Below are positions 41,686 to 50,230 of a stretch of DNA of 64,000 nt, one piece after another. The notes beneath the pieces are model-generated. The model searched no databases. It saw only the letters and a list, made by a program, of their open reading frames with translations, and was not told where the DNA came from. Both the position numbers and the translations under genes were made by a program. Positions within the stretch are counted from its first letter, which is position 1. Every line of letters starts with the position of its first letter. The stretch lies in NCBI RefSeq assembly GCF_963668665.1, contig NZ_OY764902.1, forward strand, positions 1,925,501 to 1,989,500, given 5' to 3'. This DNA comes from an uncultured Anaeromusa sp. (lineage in GTDB: Bacteria > Bacillota > Negativicutes > Anaeromusales > Anaeromusaceae).

Positions 41686-43722
41686 ATGGGTAATTTTACA
41701 CTAAATATTCAGGGCCAATTGAATAGTATAAAACTTAGCGAAACTAAAGCGTTGTGGCCGTTGTTTGAAGCTATAGTAAACTCAATACAATCTATTGAAG
41801 ACTCCAACAATAAAAATTGCGGTAAAATAAGTATTTTTGCACAGAGAGAAACGGATGTTCAGACTAACTTAATTGATAATGAAAATTTGGGGCGATTTAA
41901 GTCGTTTATTGTTACAGACAATGGTAGTGGATTTGATAGTGGAAATTATGAATCATTTAATACTGCATATTCGGCATTCAAAGTTAAAAAGGGGTGTAAA
42001 GGGATTGGCCGCTTTTTATGGCTAAAAGCATTTCGTTCAGTTGAGATTGAGAGTACTTATATTGAAAAAGGCATTAGTTATTACAGAGAATTTAATTTTT
42101 CGCCAGAAGGAGTTACTCCAGATGATAACGTTATGCCAACTGATTCAATAGAATATAAAACAACTGTTATGCTAAATGGATTTGATTCTAAGTTTCAGGA
42201 GAAAACTCCTATAGAATTGAGCGTGGTCGCGAAAAGGATAATTGAGCATTGTTTGTTGTTTTTTATCTCAAATAATTGTCCTGAAATTAGTATTACGGAT
42301 GGCTTGGAATGCATAAACTTAAATGAATATTATAAAATGCACCTTCAAGATTCCTTACATCAAGATCGCTTTAAAATTGAAGAAGAAACATTTGTGATTT
42401 ACCATTTAATGCTACCAGATGGTGTAATAAAACACGAATTACATTTATGTGCTAATATGCATGAAGTAAAATCTGTGGATCTTAGTAAATATATTCCAGA
42501 GCTTCAGAAAAAAATACATTCTCTAGATAACTCGGTAGGTTTTTATTATGTAGGTTATTTAACAAGTTCTTATCTGGATTCAATAGTGAATACTACTCGT
42601 ACCGATTTTAAGTTTGATGTAGTGGGTTCGCAACTTGCGTTAGCGGGTACTGGAGAAGAAGTATTGATACCTGCTACTGTTGAATATATAAAAGGTTATC
42701 TCTCAGATTATTTGGTTGAAATTAAAAAAGAGAAACATAAACAAATTAGCGATTTTGTATCTCAAAATAGGCCTCAATATAAGTATTTACTTGAGAAGCG
42801 TCCTGAGGTATACGATAGAATTCCTGCTGGATTAAAAACAGAGCGACTGGAAATAGAGCTTCATAAAGAAGTTCAAGCGTGGGAAACTGAGATTAAAGAA
42901 CAAGGGCAACAACTTACTCAAGATATTAAAAATGGTATTGATAAGAATACTTCTTTTTCTGGGCTTTTTGAAATGTACTGTTCTGGGATTAGCGAATTTA
43001 GCAAAACGTGCTTAGCTGAGTATGTTGCCAGAAGAAAAACCCTTCTTGATATGCTTGAACAAACTTTAACAATTCAAGATAATGGTAAATTTAAAAGAGA
43101 AGATGCTATCCATTCTATTATTTGTCCAATGAGGCATACTTCTGATGATATGGATTTTGAAGAAATGAATCTTTGGATGATTGATGAAAGATTAGCATAT
43201 CATAAATATTTAGCTTCAGATAAAACTTTAAAGTCATTGCCGGTTATTGACTGTACTAGCAAGAAAGAACCTGATATTGTAATTTTTGACCAGGCATTTG
43301 CTTTTTCCGATGATGATGCTCCACTAAATACTATTACTATTATAGAATTTAAAAAACCTGATAATAAGCAAGATAATCCATTGAGCCAAATAGGTAAATA
43401 TATTGATGCAATTCGTACGGGCAATAAAAAACGTGCAAATGGAATGTCATTTTGCGTCTCGGAAAATACAAGTTTTCGTTGTTTTGCCATTTGTGATTTG
43501 TCTCCTCAGATGAGGGAAAATAGTTTAGGGGCAGGGTTGCAACCTACCCCTGATGGTACCGGATATTATGGATATCAACCAGGTAGAAAAGCGTATTACG
43601 AAGTGATATCTTATACTAAACTTCTTGCAGATGCTAAGAAACGCAATCAAGTTTTATTTGATAAGCTTTTTTCTCCTAAGGTAAATGAAGCTATTCATTT
43701 TGCAGAAGCTGGGAAAGTGTAA
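41686..43722 (+). CDS. GHKL (HATPase) protein with C-terminal PD-(D/E)XK-like domain, 678 aa; candidate defence ATPase
   Basis: The N-terminal Bergerat-fold ATP site is complete: N-box LFEAIVNSI (E28, N32), G1 box TDNGSGF (D78, G80, G82) and a lid GCKGIGRFLW (G106, G108), resembling MutL/Hsp90/MORC-type ATPases. A long middle region is helical and charged, with likely coiled coil near residues 385-430. Near the C terminus EPDIVIF (D530) and TIIEFKKP (E554-F-K556) give the D...ExK signature of PD-(D/E)XK nucleases. It is AT-rich and followed 110 bases later by a RES-domain gene. An ATP-driven clamp linked to a nuclease domain, next to toxin-like genes, suggests nucleic-acid sensing and defence; I cannot name a known system. 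Confidence 0.8.
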   Translation: MGNFTLNIQGQLNSIKLSETKALWPLFEAIVNSIQSIEDSNNKNCGKISIFAQRETDVQTNLIDNENLGRFKSFIVTDNGSGFDSGNYESFNTAYSAFKVKKGCKGIGRFLWLKAFRSVEIESTYIEKGISYYREFNFSPEGVTPDDNVMPTDSIEYKTTVMLNGFDSKFQEKTPIELSVVAKRIIEHCLLFFISNNCPEISITDGLECINLNEYYKMHLQDSLHQDRFKIEEETFVIYHLMLPDGVIKHELHLCANMHEVKSVDLSKYIPELQKKIHSLDNSVGFYYVGYLTSSYLDSIVNTTRTDFKFDVVGSQLALAGTGEEVLIPATVEYIKGYLSDYLVEIKKEKHKQISDFVSQNRPQYKYLLEKRPEVYDRIPAGLKTERLEIELHKEVQAWETEIKEQGQQLTQDIKNGIDKNTSFSGLFEMYCSGISEFSKTCLAEYVARRKTLLDMLEQTLTIQDNGKFKREDAIHSIICPMRHTSDDMDFEEMNLWMIDERLAYHKYLASDKTLKSLPVIDCTSKKEPDIVIFDQAFAFSDDDAPLNTITIIEFKKPDNKQDNPLSQIGKYIDAIRTGNKKRANGMSFCVSENTSFRCFAICDLSPQMRENSLGAGLQPTPDGTGYYGYQPGRKAYYEVISYTKLLADAKKRNQVLFDKLFSPKVNEAIHFAEAGKV

Positions 43723-43832
43723 ATTTTAGTTGTTAACTAAATACGTTAGGTTTTTTAAAGGGAAAAACAAAAAAGGAAACTCCTTGTTGAATGCATAAAA
43801 AATACTAATTTTATCATGAGGTGGAGATTTTT

Positions 43833-44645
43833 TTGCGAACAAGTGAACTTAAACGTCGATTGAAAAAATTTTTTCGATCTAATCCTCGTACCAATAGTGT
43901 TGAAGAGCTTTCAATTGAGCTGGGGGGGATTGTTCAGCCATTTTTAACAATGCTAATAGGTGCAACTTTTGATACCATTTATAGAGGAAGAATTCACAAT
44001 GACAGCTCTACTTATTTTACCAATATGTCTGAACTTTGGTATCCCCCAATCACTAAGGTGAATCGTTTAGGACGGTTTAATGATATTGGAGAATCAATAT
44101 TTTATGCAGCTGGAAATCACTCTGTGGTTGCACAAGAATGCTTGATGAAGGACCAGGAGGTAATTTCGATTGTAACATGTAAAAAAATTACGCCTGATCC
44201 GTTGAGAGTTGCTAATATGTTTACAGATAAATTCAAAAAAAATAGTGGAATTAGTGTGACGGCTAAAACAATAAATACATCACAGCAAGCTTATGATATT
44301 CTCAAAACCAAAAGAAATGTAAAGAAACATAGGGTGATTCAAAACTTTTTAGAGTCATTAGCGTTACGTTCTGTATCAATAGGTGAAGAATATAATTATA
44401 AATTTTCAATATGTGCTAAAAATCTTTTCTACACGATACCGGAGTTGGATGGTTTGTGTTATCCGTCTATAAAATTGGATCATAGAGATGTGAATTTTGC
44501 GCTGCGACCAGAGGTTGCGGATAAACATTATAAGGCTGTGCAAGTTACTGTGTTAAGATATGATGCTAAGAGTGACTATTTGATATGTATTAATAAATCG
44601 GTGGCAATTGATGATGAAAGTGGATTTATTACATATGAAATATAA
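43833..44645 (+). CDS. RES-domain protein (putative NAD+-consuming toxin), 270 aa
   Basis: The three residues that name the RES domain are visible: Arg in IYRGRIH (R51), Glu in VVAQECL (E102) and Ser in GLCYPSIKL. GRFNDIGESIFYAAG is the typical following motif. RES proteins of Xre-RES pairs degrade NAD+ and arrest growth. Here no Xre antitoxin precedes it; the neighbour is a GHKL ATPase. I favour TTG 43833, because GAGGTGGAG just before it is the ribosome site; the GTG at 43821 lies inside that site. The N-terminal about 45 residues are an extra helical extension. Confidence 0.8.
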   Translation: MRTSELKRRLKKFFRSNPRTNSVEELSIELGGIVQPFLTMLIGATFDTIYRGRIHNDSSTYFTNMSELWYPPITKVNRLGRFNDIGESIFYAAGNHSVVAQECLMKDQEVISIVTCKKITPDPLRVANMFTDKFKKNSGISVTAKTINTSQQAYDILKTKRNVKKHRVIQNFLESLALRSVSIGEEYNYKFSICAKNLFYTIPELDGLCYPSIKLDHRDVNFALRPEVADKHYKAVQVTVLRYDAKSDYLICINKSVAIDDESGFITYEI

Positions 44646-44910
44646 CAGGAGTAGAATGAATAACTCATTGGTATCGAATTAATTATTGTTCTATTAACGT
44701 TGGAGATGGCCGAGTGCAATAATTAGATGAATACATAGCAGGTAGTTAATAGCAAAGAAGTTGAAAATATCAGGAGATTTTTCTTTTAAGTGAAGATGTT
44801 TTGGAAATATCGAATGTAATCGTTAGGTGTCAATTAGCTATAAAAAAGAACTTTTGGTATTACTATTAAATCTCGGACAAACTAAAAAGGAAATTTAATG
44901 GGGTAAATTC
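44646..44910. other. 265-bp AT-rich intergenic region
   Basis: I see no coding frame, terminator or repeat here; it should carry the promoter of the HEPN gene. Confidence 0.4.
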
Positions 44911-45522
44911 ATGGAGCCATTTAGATTTGCTACGTGCTGTATTAATTTTATAGAAGTTGATTTGAATGATTTAGCAGAATGTATAAGTAGCATAGAAAAT
45001 CTAATCGAACAGAAATTAACTAATTCACTGAGCTATTCTGAACAACAATATCCAAACACTATTCGTGGAGCTTTTTTTATGTCGTGCTATAGTCAAATGG
45101 AGACTTATTTGAATTCAGTTTGTCGTAATTGTCAACTTGATCAGAAGCTTAAGATCAGTTATGAAGATATGGCGCAACAGGGGATAAGTCGCGCAATGCT
45201 CTATTTTGAAAAAGCGTTAGGTTTGAATTTTCCTAGCAATGCAAACTGGTTAAAGATTCAACAATATAGACAGCTTAGGAACATTGTGGTACATAATGGT
45301 GGATGTGTTAAGCCGAGTGAGTTGAAGAAAGTAAAAAGAATATTACTCAACATTCCTTATTTTAACTTGAGCACACTCAATTCCTTAAATTTCGAACGGG
45401 AGTTTTGCTTGGAATTTATTAACGTGCAAATAGAACTATTACGAGAAATTTTTGTTGTGTTGAATGAATATAGCATCGAAGTTAAAGACGAGTGTTATGA
45501 TGGGGATTGGAACGATGATTGA
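44911..45522 (+). CDS. HEPN-domain protein (MAE_28990-like), putative RNase, 203 aa
   Basis: An all-helical protein with the HEPN RNase motif RNxxxH intact as RNIVVH at residues 123-128, preceded by NWLKIQQYRQL. ATFFMSCYSQMETYLNSVCR-like helices (FFMSCYSQMETYLN) form the first half. HEPN domains with RxxxxH cut RNA in toxin-antitoxin, abortive infection and CRISPR accessory systems. No MNT nucleotidyltransferase antitoxin is adjacent. It lies between the RES gene and the IS21-broken gene in the same orientation. Confidence 0.75.
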   Translation: MEPFRFATCCINFIEVDLNDLAECISSIENLIEQKLTNSLSYSEQQYPNTIRGAFFMSCYSQMETYLNSVCRNCQLDQKLKISYEDMAQQGISRAMLYFEKALGLNFPSNANWLKIQQYRQLRNIVVHNGGCVKPSELKKVKRILLNIPYFNLSTLNSLNFEREFCLEFINVQIELLREIFVVLNEYSIEVKDECYDGDWNDD

Positions 45523-45675
45523 ATTTTTCGGAGATTTCGCTGACTTTAAAAAAATCAATAATTAGGTATAATGTTAATGATTTAGAAATAGGAGGATGCT
45601 GAATGGGGACTGAATTGATTGGGCTTTATGGAACTGCAATTGGTGCCATAATAGCAGGTGCTTTTACAATTATTA

Positions 45676-45679
45676 ATAG
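45676..45679. repeat. IS21 target-site duplication, left copy (ATAG)
   Basis: ATAG directly before the IS terminus TGTCAACG; the same four bases follow the right terminus at 47910-47913. Confidence 0.9.
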
Positions 45680-45740
45680 TGTCAACGCCGGTTTATTTTT
45701 GACCACCAGCGCCGGGTGAAAAATGACCAGTTGCAGCCGA

Positions 45741-46565
45741 TTAAGAACTGACCACTCCATCGGATTTCAAGAGTTCACCGCTTGGAGGGTGAGGAATCAA
45801 AGACAGACCGGCTTTGTTGCGATTCTTGAGACGATAGCTCTGGCCTCGTATGTTTATGACATGCGCGTGATGCAACAGGCGGTCAAGGATGGCTGTCGCC
45901 AGCGGAACATCGCCCATTAGCTCGCCCCATTCGCCGAAGCCTTTATTGCTGGTCAATATAATGCTTCCTTTTTCATAGCGCGAACAGACCAACTGAAAAA
46001 ACAGATTCCCGGCATAGCGGTCAAGATGCGTGTAGCCAATTTCATCGATCAGTAACAGTCCCGGACGTTGATAAACTTTCCAGCGGCGTTCCAGCCGCCC
46101 TTCGCTATCCGCTCGGCGCAGATCAGCAATCAATCGGTCCATACTGACAAAATACACGGAAAGACCTTTGCGAATCGCTTCCGTGGCAAGACCGATCGCC
46201 AGATGGCTTTTGCCGACTCCCGGCGGTCCCAGTAAAATGACATTTTCCTGGCGATGCACAAAACTCAGTGTTTCCAGTTCGCGAATCAATCGTTCATCCA
46301 ATCCAGGTTGAAAACTGAAATCAAACTCGCCAAGATTCTTCTTTTGCGGCAGACGCGATAGCTTTAAGCGCGTTTCCTCGCTGCGCACTTTCCGGACATC
46401 GTTTTCCGCATCCAGCAGTCGGTTTAAAAAACTCAGATAGGTTGGCTGCTCATGTGCTGCCAGTTCCAGATGCGCATCCAGCGCTTGCGCTGAATGCGCC
46501 AATCCAAGAGCGTCAAGGCTATCGCGAACGTGTTCTAATTCCACCATATCAAGTCGCCTCCGCAA
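45741..46565 (-). CDS. istB: IstB-like ATPase of the IS21 element, 274 aa
   Basis: An AAA+ DnaC-like ATPase that selects target DNA and activates IstA. Walker A is GPPGVGKSHLA, Walker B is LLLIDEIGY, and FFQLVCSRYEKGSIILTSN is the sensor region. The length of about 250-275 aa is normal. Its start lies within the last codons of istA, so translation is coupled. Confidence 0.95.
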   Translation of the reverse strand: MRRRLDMVELEHVRDSLDALGLAHSAQALDAHLELAAHEQPTYLSFLNRLLDAENDVRKVRSEETRLKLSRLPQKKNLGEFDFSFQPGLDERLIRELETLSFVHRQENVILLGPPGVGKSHLAIGLATEAIRKGLSVYFVSMDRLIADLRRADSEGRLERRWKVYQRPGLLLIDEIGYTHLDRYAGNLFFQLVCSRYEKGSIILTSNKGFGEWGELMGDVPLATAILDRLLHHAHVINIRGQSYRLKNRNKAGLSLIPHPPSGELLKSDGVVSS

Positions 46566-47778
46566 ACTGCGCGTACTCGGTTAGCGGTCGGATATACACT
46601 TGATCGAGCGGAATTTGCACGGCACAGGATGGTTCATGCGGGATACCTTGTTGTGCGGAAAGCCCATCGTATTGTCCTGTGGCGTAAACATGTTTACGCG
46701 ATTTGTGGCAAACAGCATGCGTTTGGAGCAATTGTCCGGCTTCATCGAGAATGATAATCTGGCCGCGTTGCAGCGCGACTTGAACGCACTTGCCGCTATT
46801 CCTCCAATGGACGCCATACAGCGCGCCATTGTAACTGACGAAGCCTTCGCGTGAAACCTTGCGATTTTCCATGCGATAAGGGTTGCAGATGTTTTCCGGC
46901 GGCAAGGCGCTCAACTTTTCAGCCGACAAAAGATCTACGGGCCGTTCGCCGGTTGTGCCGTGAACCTTTTGATTCGCCTGATCGCACCAAGCTACCGCTT
47001 GCAGTTGCAGATCGCCAAAATCAATAAATGCTCTGCCCGGAAGGAAGTTATCCCGGACGTAGTGAACCAGCCGTTCGACCTTGCCTTTGGTTTGCGGCCG
47101 ACGCGGCCGGCAAACTTTCGGAATAAATCGCATATCCGTTGCGAACCGTTCAAATGGTTCATGCCAAATCGGTTTGCCGTGATCGGTGGATATAATCACC
47201 GTTTTCATCCTGTCGGTCAGCACGACTTCCGGTACGCCGCCAAAATACTCAAAAGCATTGAGCATGCAACGCAACAAGCTGGCGCTGTCGCAGCGGCGCG
47301 AAAACTCAATATAACGCGTTCGACTGTGACCAAGAACCATGACGAAACAGGCGACTTTTCGCATTTGACCGTTGCGAGCCTTGTAGTTCATAAACCCCCA
47401 ATCCATTTGCGCTTGGCGACCAGGCGGTGTTTCAAAACGCCGGACGGCTGGTTCCATTTTGACGGAAGGCGGGCGAAACGGCGCCAGGTAATCCTTAAGA
47501 ATCGTGATGCCACCGTCAAAGCCTCGTTCAATAATCCGGTCAAAAATCACGCTAGCATTATAGACTCCAAGCTCAAGCAGTTCTTGGATATACGGTTTAA
47601 ACGGATCGAGCTTTGAGCCGCGTATTTTGCCTTTTAGTCGATGCGGTTGCTCACCTTGTTCCAGATATTTTCGGACGGTTATTCTCGACATACCCGTTTC
47701 CCGGGCGATTTGTGAAACGTTTTTTCCTTGCATAACTTTCATTTCTTGCAGCATAATAGAAGTGCCACGCTCCTTCAT
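46549..47778 (-). CDS. istA: IstA transposase of the IS21 element, 409 aa
   Basis: A DDE transposase. An N-terminal helix-turn-helix (VSQIARETGMSRITVRKYL) precedes the catalytic core with D in QAQMDWG, D in VVLTDRMKT and E in KGKVERLVHYV. The length is typical for short-form IstA. The ATG at 47778 on the minus strand has AAGGAGGTAG upstream. Confidence 0.95.
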   Translation of the reverse strand: MKERGTSIMLQEMKVMQGKNVSQIARETGMSRITVRKYLEQGEQPHRLKGKIRGSKLDPFKPYIQELLELGVYNASVIFDRIIERGFDGGITILKDYLAPFRPPSVKMEPAVRRFETPPGRQAQMDWGFMNYKARNGQMRKVACFVMVLGHSRTRYIEFSRRCDSASLLRCMLNAFEYFGGVPEVVLTDRMKTVIISTDHGKPIWHEPFERFATDMRFIPKVCRPRRPQTKGKVERLVHYVRDNFLPGRAFIDFGDLQLQAVAWCDQANQKVHGTTGERPVDLLSAEKLSALPPENICNPYRMENRKVSREGFVSYNGALYGVHWRNSGKCVQVALQRGQIIILDEAGQLLQTHAVCHKSRKHVYATGQYDGLSAQQGIPHEPSCAVQIPLDQVYIRPLTEYAQFAEAT

Positions 47779-47909
47779 TGGCGCTACCTCCTTTGATGTC
47801 TCGACAACTCAAAGGGTAGCCTATTGGGGGAGGGTGGTCAATTTCTACCCGACCGATAGTGATCAATTATCGACCGGCGCTACTGGTTAATTATAGCCCG
47901 GCGTCGACA

Positions 47910-47913
47910 ATAG
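47910..47913. repeat. IS21 target-site duplication, right copy (ATAG)
   Basis: Right copy of the 4-bp duplication; joining it to 45679 restores the host reading frame. Confidence 0.9.
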
Positions 47914-48503
47914 AAAATTTCAGATAAAAGATGAAATGGTCAAGTTGGAATTACAAAGAGATATAGCAAATAGTAAGGAAAAGCTGGATAAATCATCATG
48001 CCGAAGAGAAGAGTTATTTTCTCTAATGCAAACTATTAGTTTTGGTTTTTCTATGACTCAAAACTATAGGATGAAACAAATGGATTTTTTAACGAAAGAG
48101 TATGACTCACATTATGAGAATATGAATCAAAATGCGCTGCGAGCAGAGTTGCTAGCGCAGCTGTATTTTCCTGAAATAGTTGATGAAGTGAAAAATATAA
48201 AGGTATTAACAAATGTAATATGGGGACAGCAACACCGTTATTTTGATTCTGAGGAACATGCTCAAAAGCAGAAACAGGAAATTCTTAACGAATTTGCAAA
48301 GCACTCGACTCATTTAGTTGAAAAATGCTCATTGGTTATGGATCTATTGTGTGATTTTAATGAAGTGGGGGTGATGGAGAAGGAGGTAGTTTGATTGCAT
48401 GAAAAAATCTGCTGAGCTAGAAACAAGTATTACTAGATGAAAATGCGCGGATGAAGACTCAGATATCAAGTGGGAGAGCCTGCTTTTTTACAATCCTAAA
48501 CTG

Positions 48504-49274
48504 ATGAAAATATATGATATAGGAGTTAAATCATTGGAGAATAAACTAGTTCCAAGCTACAAAAACATGTCGAAGCCTACGAATGCCTACAAAAAACAGT
48601 TTGCTATTGTATTACAGATTTACCGTCGTGACAAAGATGCCATAGATCTATTTGGTATTGAAAGAGGCTTTCTGTTATTACTTGCTGCTAGTTTACTTAT
48701 ACAACCGGTTACATTTGTTCGATGGATTTCTGGCTATGGTGGATATCTTACAAGAAAATTAGCAATTGAAGTTTATGCGTTAGCAAAACCTTTTTTATTA
48801 TTAGGGATTTTATTAGGAGGGTATTGGTATTACTCGATTTCTCTATTTATTGCCGGCCTTTGTTTAATGGATTTATATGTCTATCTATTAGGGTTGATTT
48901 TTCTAAGTGATTTTTATTCTGGTCCGGCATCTTTCAAACGATCATTAATATTGTTATTTGTTAATCTGTTTGAAAGTGTTTGTGAGTTCGCGGTGCTTTA
49001 CTTAGGGACACAGTCAATCGGAACGAATTTAGTCGCTACGACGAGTTGGTCGCAAGCGATTTATTTTAGTACTGTAACTGCTGCAACTGTTGGATATGGT
49101 GATGTGTCTGCAATATCTGGAATTGGAAGATTATTGGTGGTTTTTCAAATATTCACATCTGTAGTTTTTGCATCTGTAATTTTATCAAGTTATGTAGGGC
49201 AATTATTTAGTGGTGGCTGGAAAAAAGATCGAAATGAGAAAAAGAGTACGAGAAGAGGGGAGCAAAGAATTTAA
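48504..49274 (+). CDS. K+-channel-like two-pore-helix membrane protein, 256 aa
   Basis: The selectivity filter TVGYGD is at residues 195-200, in YFSTVTAATVGYGDVSAISGIGR, followed by a pore-lining helix. Three or four hydrophobic helices lie upstream (about 55-70, 95-135, 147-168), so the layout is more than the minimal two-helix channel. The N-terminal 50 residues are soluble. The start is uncertain, as no strong ribosome site precedes ATG 48504. The position after the HEPN and broken coiled-coil genes in an AT-rich island suggests a membrane effector that dissipates potential, but a housekeeping channel cannot be excluded. Confidence 0.75.
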   Translation: MKIYDIGVKSLENKLVPSYKNMSKPTNAYKKQFAIVLQIYRRDKDAIDLFGIERGFLLLLAASLLIQPVTFVRWISGYGGYLTRKLAIEVYALAKPFLLLGILLGGYWYYSISLFIAGLCLMDLYVYLLGLIFLSDFYSGPASFKRSLILLFVNLFESVCEFAVLYLGTQSIGTNLVATTSWSQAIYFSTVTAATVGYGDVSAISGIGRLLVVFQIFTSVVFASVILSSYVGQLFSGGWKKDRNEKKSTRRGEQRI

Positions 49275-49383
49275 AATACTTCTTTATAATCGCGACCATG
49301 GGGAATATAGAGTCGAGGGCAAGGTTCGTTTCTTTCTTAGAGATGAAAACTAATTTTGTGAAACAATTTTGATGGTATGTGTT

Positions 49384-49432
49384 AAGCCAACAGGCAATAT
49401 CCGAGTTTCGGATATTGCCTGTTGGCTTTTCT
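49384..49432. terminator. strong terminator after the channel gene
   Basis: A perfect 18-bp stem GCCAACAGGCAATATCCG (49386-49403) with 49409-49426, loop AGTTT, then TTTTCTT. It lies between convergent genes. Confidence 0.9.
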
Positions 49433-49477
49433 TACTTTTATATGCTTACAAACTACAAAATTTTTTTGGCAGGTATG

Positions 49478-49780
49478 TCAATTTAGTGTTTCTAAAAATT
49501 TCGTAATTAATTCTCGTTGGTGTGGGGTCAGTTTGTTACTTGCTGCGAACAGTCTTCTGAAGTCTGGTTCTAAACCCGCAGTATCTTCACGAAAAAAATC
49601 GGCAAGGGAAATATTAAGGCACGTACAAATAGAGTCTAACGTTTCTAATGAGCATTTCTTATTGCCAGTTTCTATTCCAGATATAAAGCTTTGCGCAACT
49701 CCAATTTGCTCGGCAAGCGCTGATGCAGTTATGTTTTTTGATTTGCGAATTTCCTTGATCCTATTCCCAATGTTGATCAT
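49478..49780 (-). CDS. XRE-family transcriptional regulator, 100 aa
   Basis: A helix-turn-helix of the Cro/CI type: RIKEIRKSKNITASALAEQIGVAQSFISGIETGNKKCSLETLDSI (shown in parts RIKEIRKSKN and AQSFISGIETG), then a short tail PHQRELITKFLETLN. The ribosome site on the minus strand is GGAGG. Upstream of its start lies a perfect 9-bp inverted repeat (49829-49869), probably its own operator. It is a candidate regulator of the neighbouring island or of the vestigial plus-strand gene at 49909. Confidence 0.88.
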   Translation of the reverse strand: MINIGNRIKEIRKSKNITASALAEQIGVAQSFISGIETGNKKCSLETLDSICTCLNISLADFFREDTAGLEPDFRRLFAASNKLTPHQRELITKFLETLN

Positions 49781-49828
49781 ATATGTATTCCTCCGCAGAA
49801 ATTGAGATTGCGAAAAAGAAACAATATA

Positions 49829-49869
49829 ACTTATAGGGTATAAATAGCTTGAAAATAAAACCTATAAGT
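49829..49869. promoter_or_regulatory. inverted-repeat operator of the XRE regulator
   Basis: ACTTATAGG (49829-49837) and CCTATAAGT (49861-49869) are perfect inverted repeats with centres 32 bases apart, about three helical turns. They flank the -35 box of the plus-strand promoter. Confidence 0.7.
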
Positions 49870-49877
49870 GATATTAT
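49849..49877 (+). promoter_or_regulatory. plus-strand promoter within the XRE operator
   Basis: TTGAAA (49849-49854), 17-base spacer, TATTAT (49872-49877). The right half of the operator is inside the spacer. Confidence 0.6.
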
Positions 49878-49908
49878 TTAAGGGTAGTCATAACTAGGAG
49901 GTGATGAA

Positions 49909-49926
49909 ATGAAAAATAAATTGTAA
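49909..49926 (+). other. five-codon mini-ORF with a perfect ribosome site
   Basis: TAGGAGGTGATGAA precedes ATG and the frame MKNKL then TAA. It follows the operator-controlled promoter at 49849. It may be a leader peptide or the stump of a deleted gene once repressed by the XRE protein. Confidence 0.4.
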
Positions 49927-50143
49927 GCTCCTAGAACATGAAGCAAAAAGGCGAACAAAGTCAGTAGGCAAGTTAGTGTAAGCTGGCAAGCGCCAGCAAT
50001 CGCGGCCAAGCAAGTTGCTGCTCTAGTTTCGTGCGCCCTAATGACACCGTACCAATTTTTATTATACTGTATCTACCCGAAAACGCAAACCAGTCTGTTG
50101 TGTTGTTGCCAGAAACGCATTGGGGCAAAGGGGGGATTTGAAA

Positions 50144-50187
50144 ACGCCAGCTTTGGCGTGCTGCTTGGTAAAAAGAGGCCAAGCGGC
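50144..50187 (+). other. two adjacent hairpins in the cyuP leader
   Basis: ACGCCA-GCTT-TGGCGT (50144-50159) is followed immediately by GCTGCTTGG / CCAAGCGGC (50160-50187) with a 10-base loop. No T run follows, so these are not terminators. They may be part of a leader RNA. A possible TTATACT -10 box is near 50062. The rest of 49927-50230 shows nothing coding. Confidence 0.35.
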
Positions 50188-50230
50188 GAAGTTTCTATTC
50201 CACTTCAAGCAGACAGGGGAGGCGTAATCA

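Larger units (their letters stand above)
45680..47909. mobile_element. IS21-family insertion sequence, 2230 bp
   Basis: The ends begin TGTC-A/G-ACGCCGG and are imperfect inverted repeats over about 50 bases, with internal repeats of a TGACCA...AGCGCCGG type, as expected for the multiple terminal repeats of IS21. Two minus-strand genes, istA and istB, overlap by 17 bases. The element is flanked by the 4-bp duplication ATAG, so insertion is recent or undisturbed. Its GC content is visibly higher than that of the AT-rich genes around it. Both proteins look intact, so it may still be mobile. Confidence 0.95.
45603..48394 (+). pseudogene. membrane-anchored coiled-coil protein gene interrupted by IS21 (185 aa when restored)
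   Basis: The first 77 bases (45603-45679) encode MGTELIGLYGTAIGAIIAGAFTIIN, in effect one membrane helix. After the IS element the frame resumes at 47910. Removing the IS and one ATAG copy joins AAT-AGA-AAA in frame, with no stop, giving a 185-residue protein: membrane anchor, charged coiled coil (KLELQRDIANSKEKLDKSS), then a helical domain. ATG 45603 has GGAGG seven bases upstream. The product is unknown; single-TM coiled-coil proteins occur beside effectors in defence loci. It is currently inactive unless an internal start at 47936 is used, which lacks the anchor. Confidence 0.9.

Noticed and set aside
46600..47890. Plus-strand frames of 84-218 codons over the IS21 transposase
   Set aside because: Antisense shadows of istA; no independent start signals.
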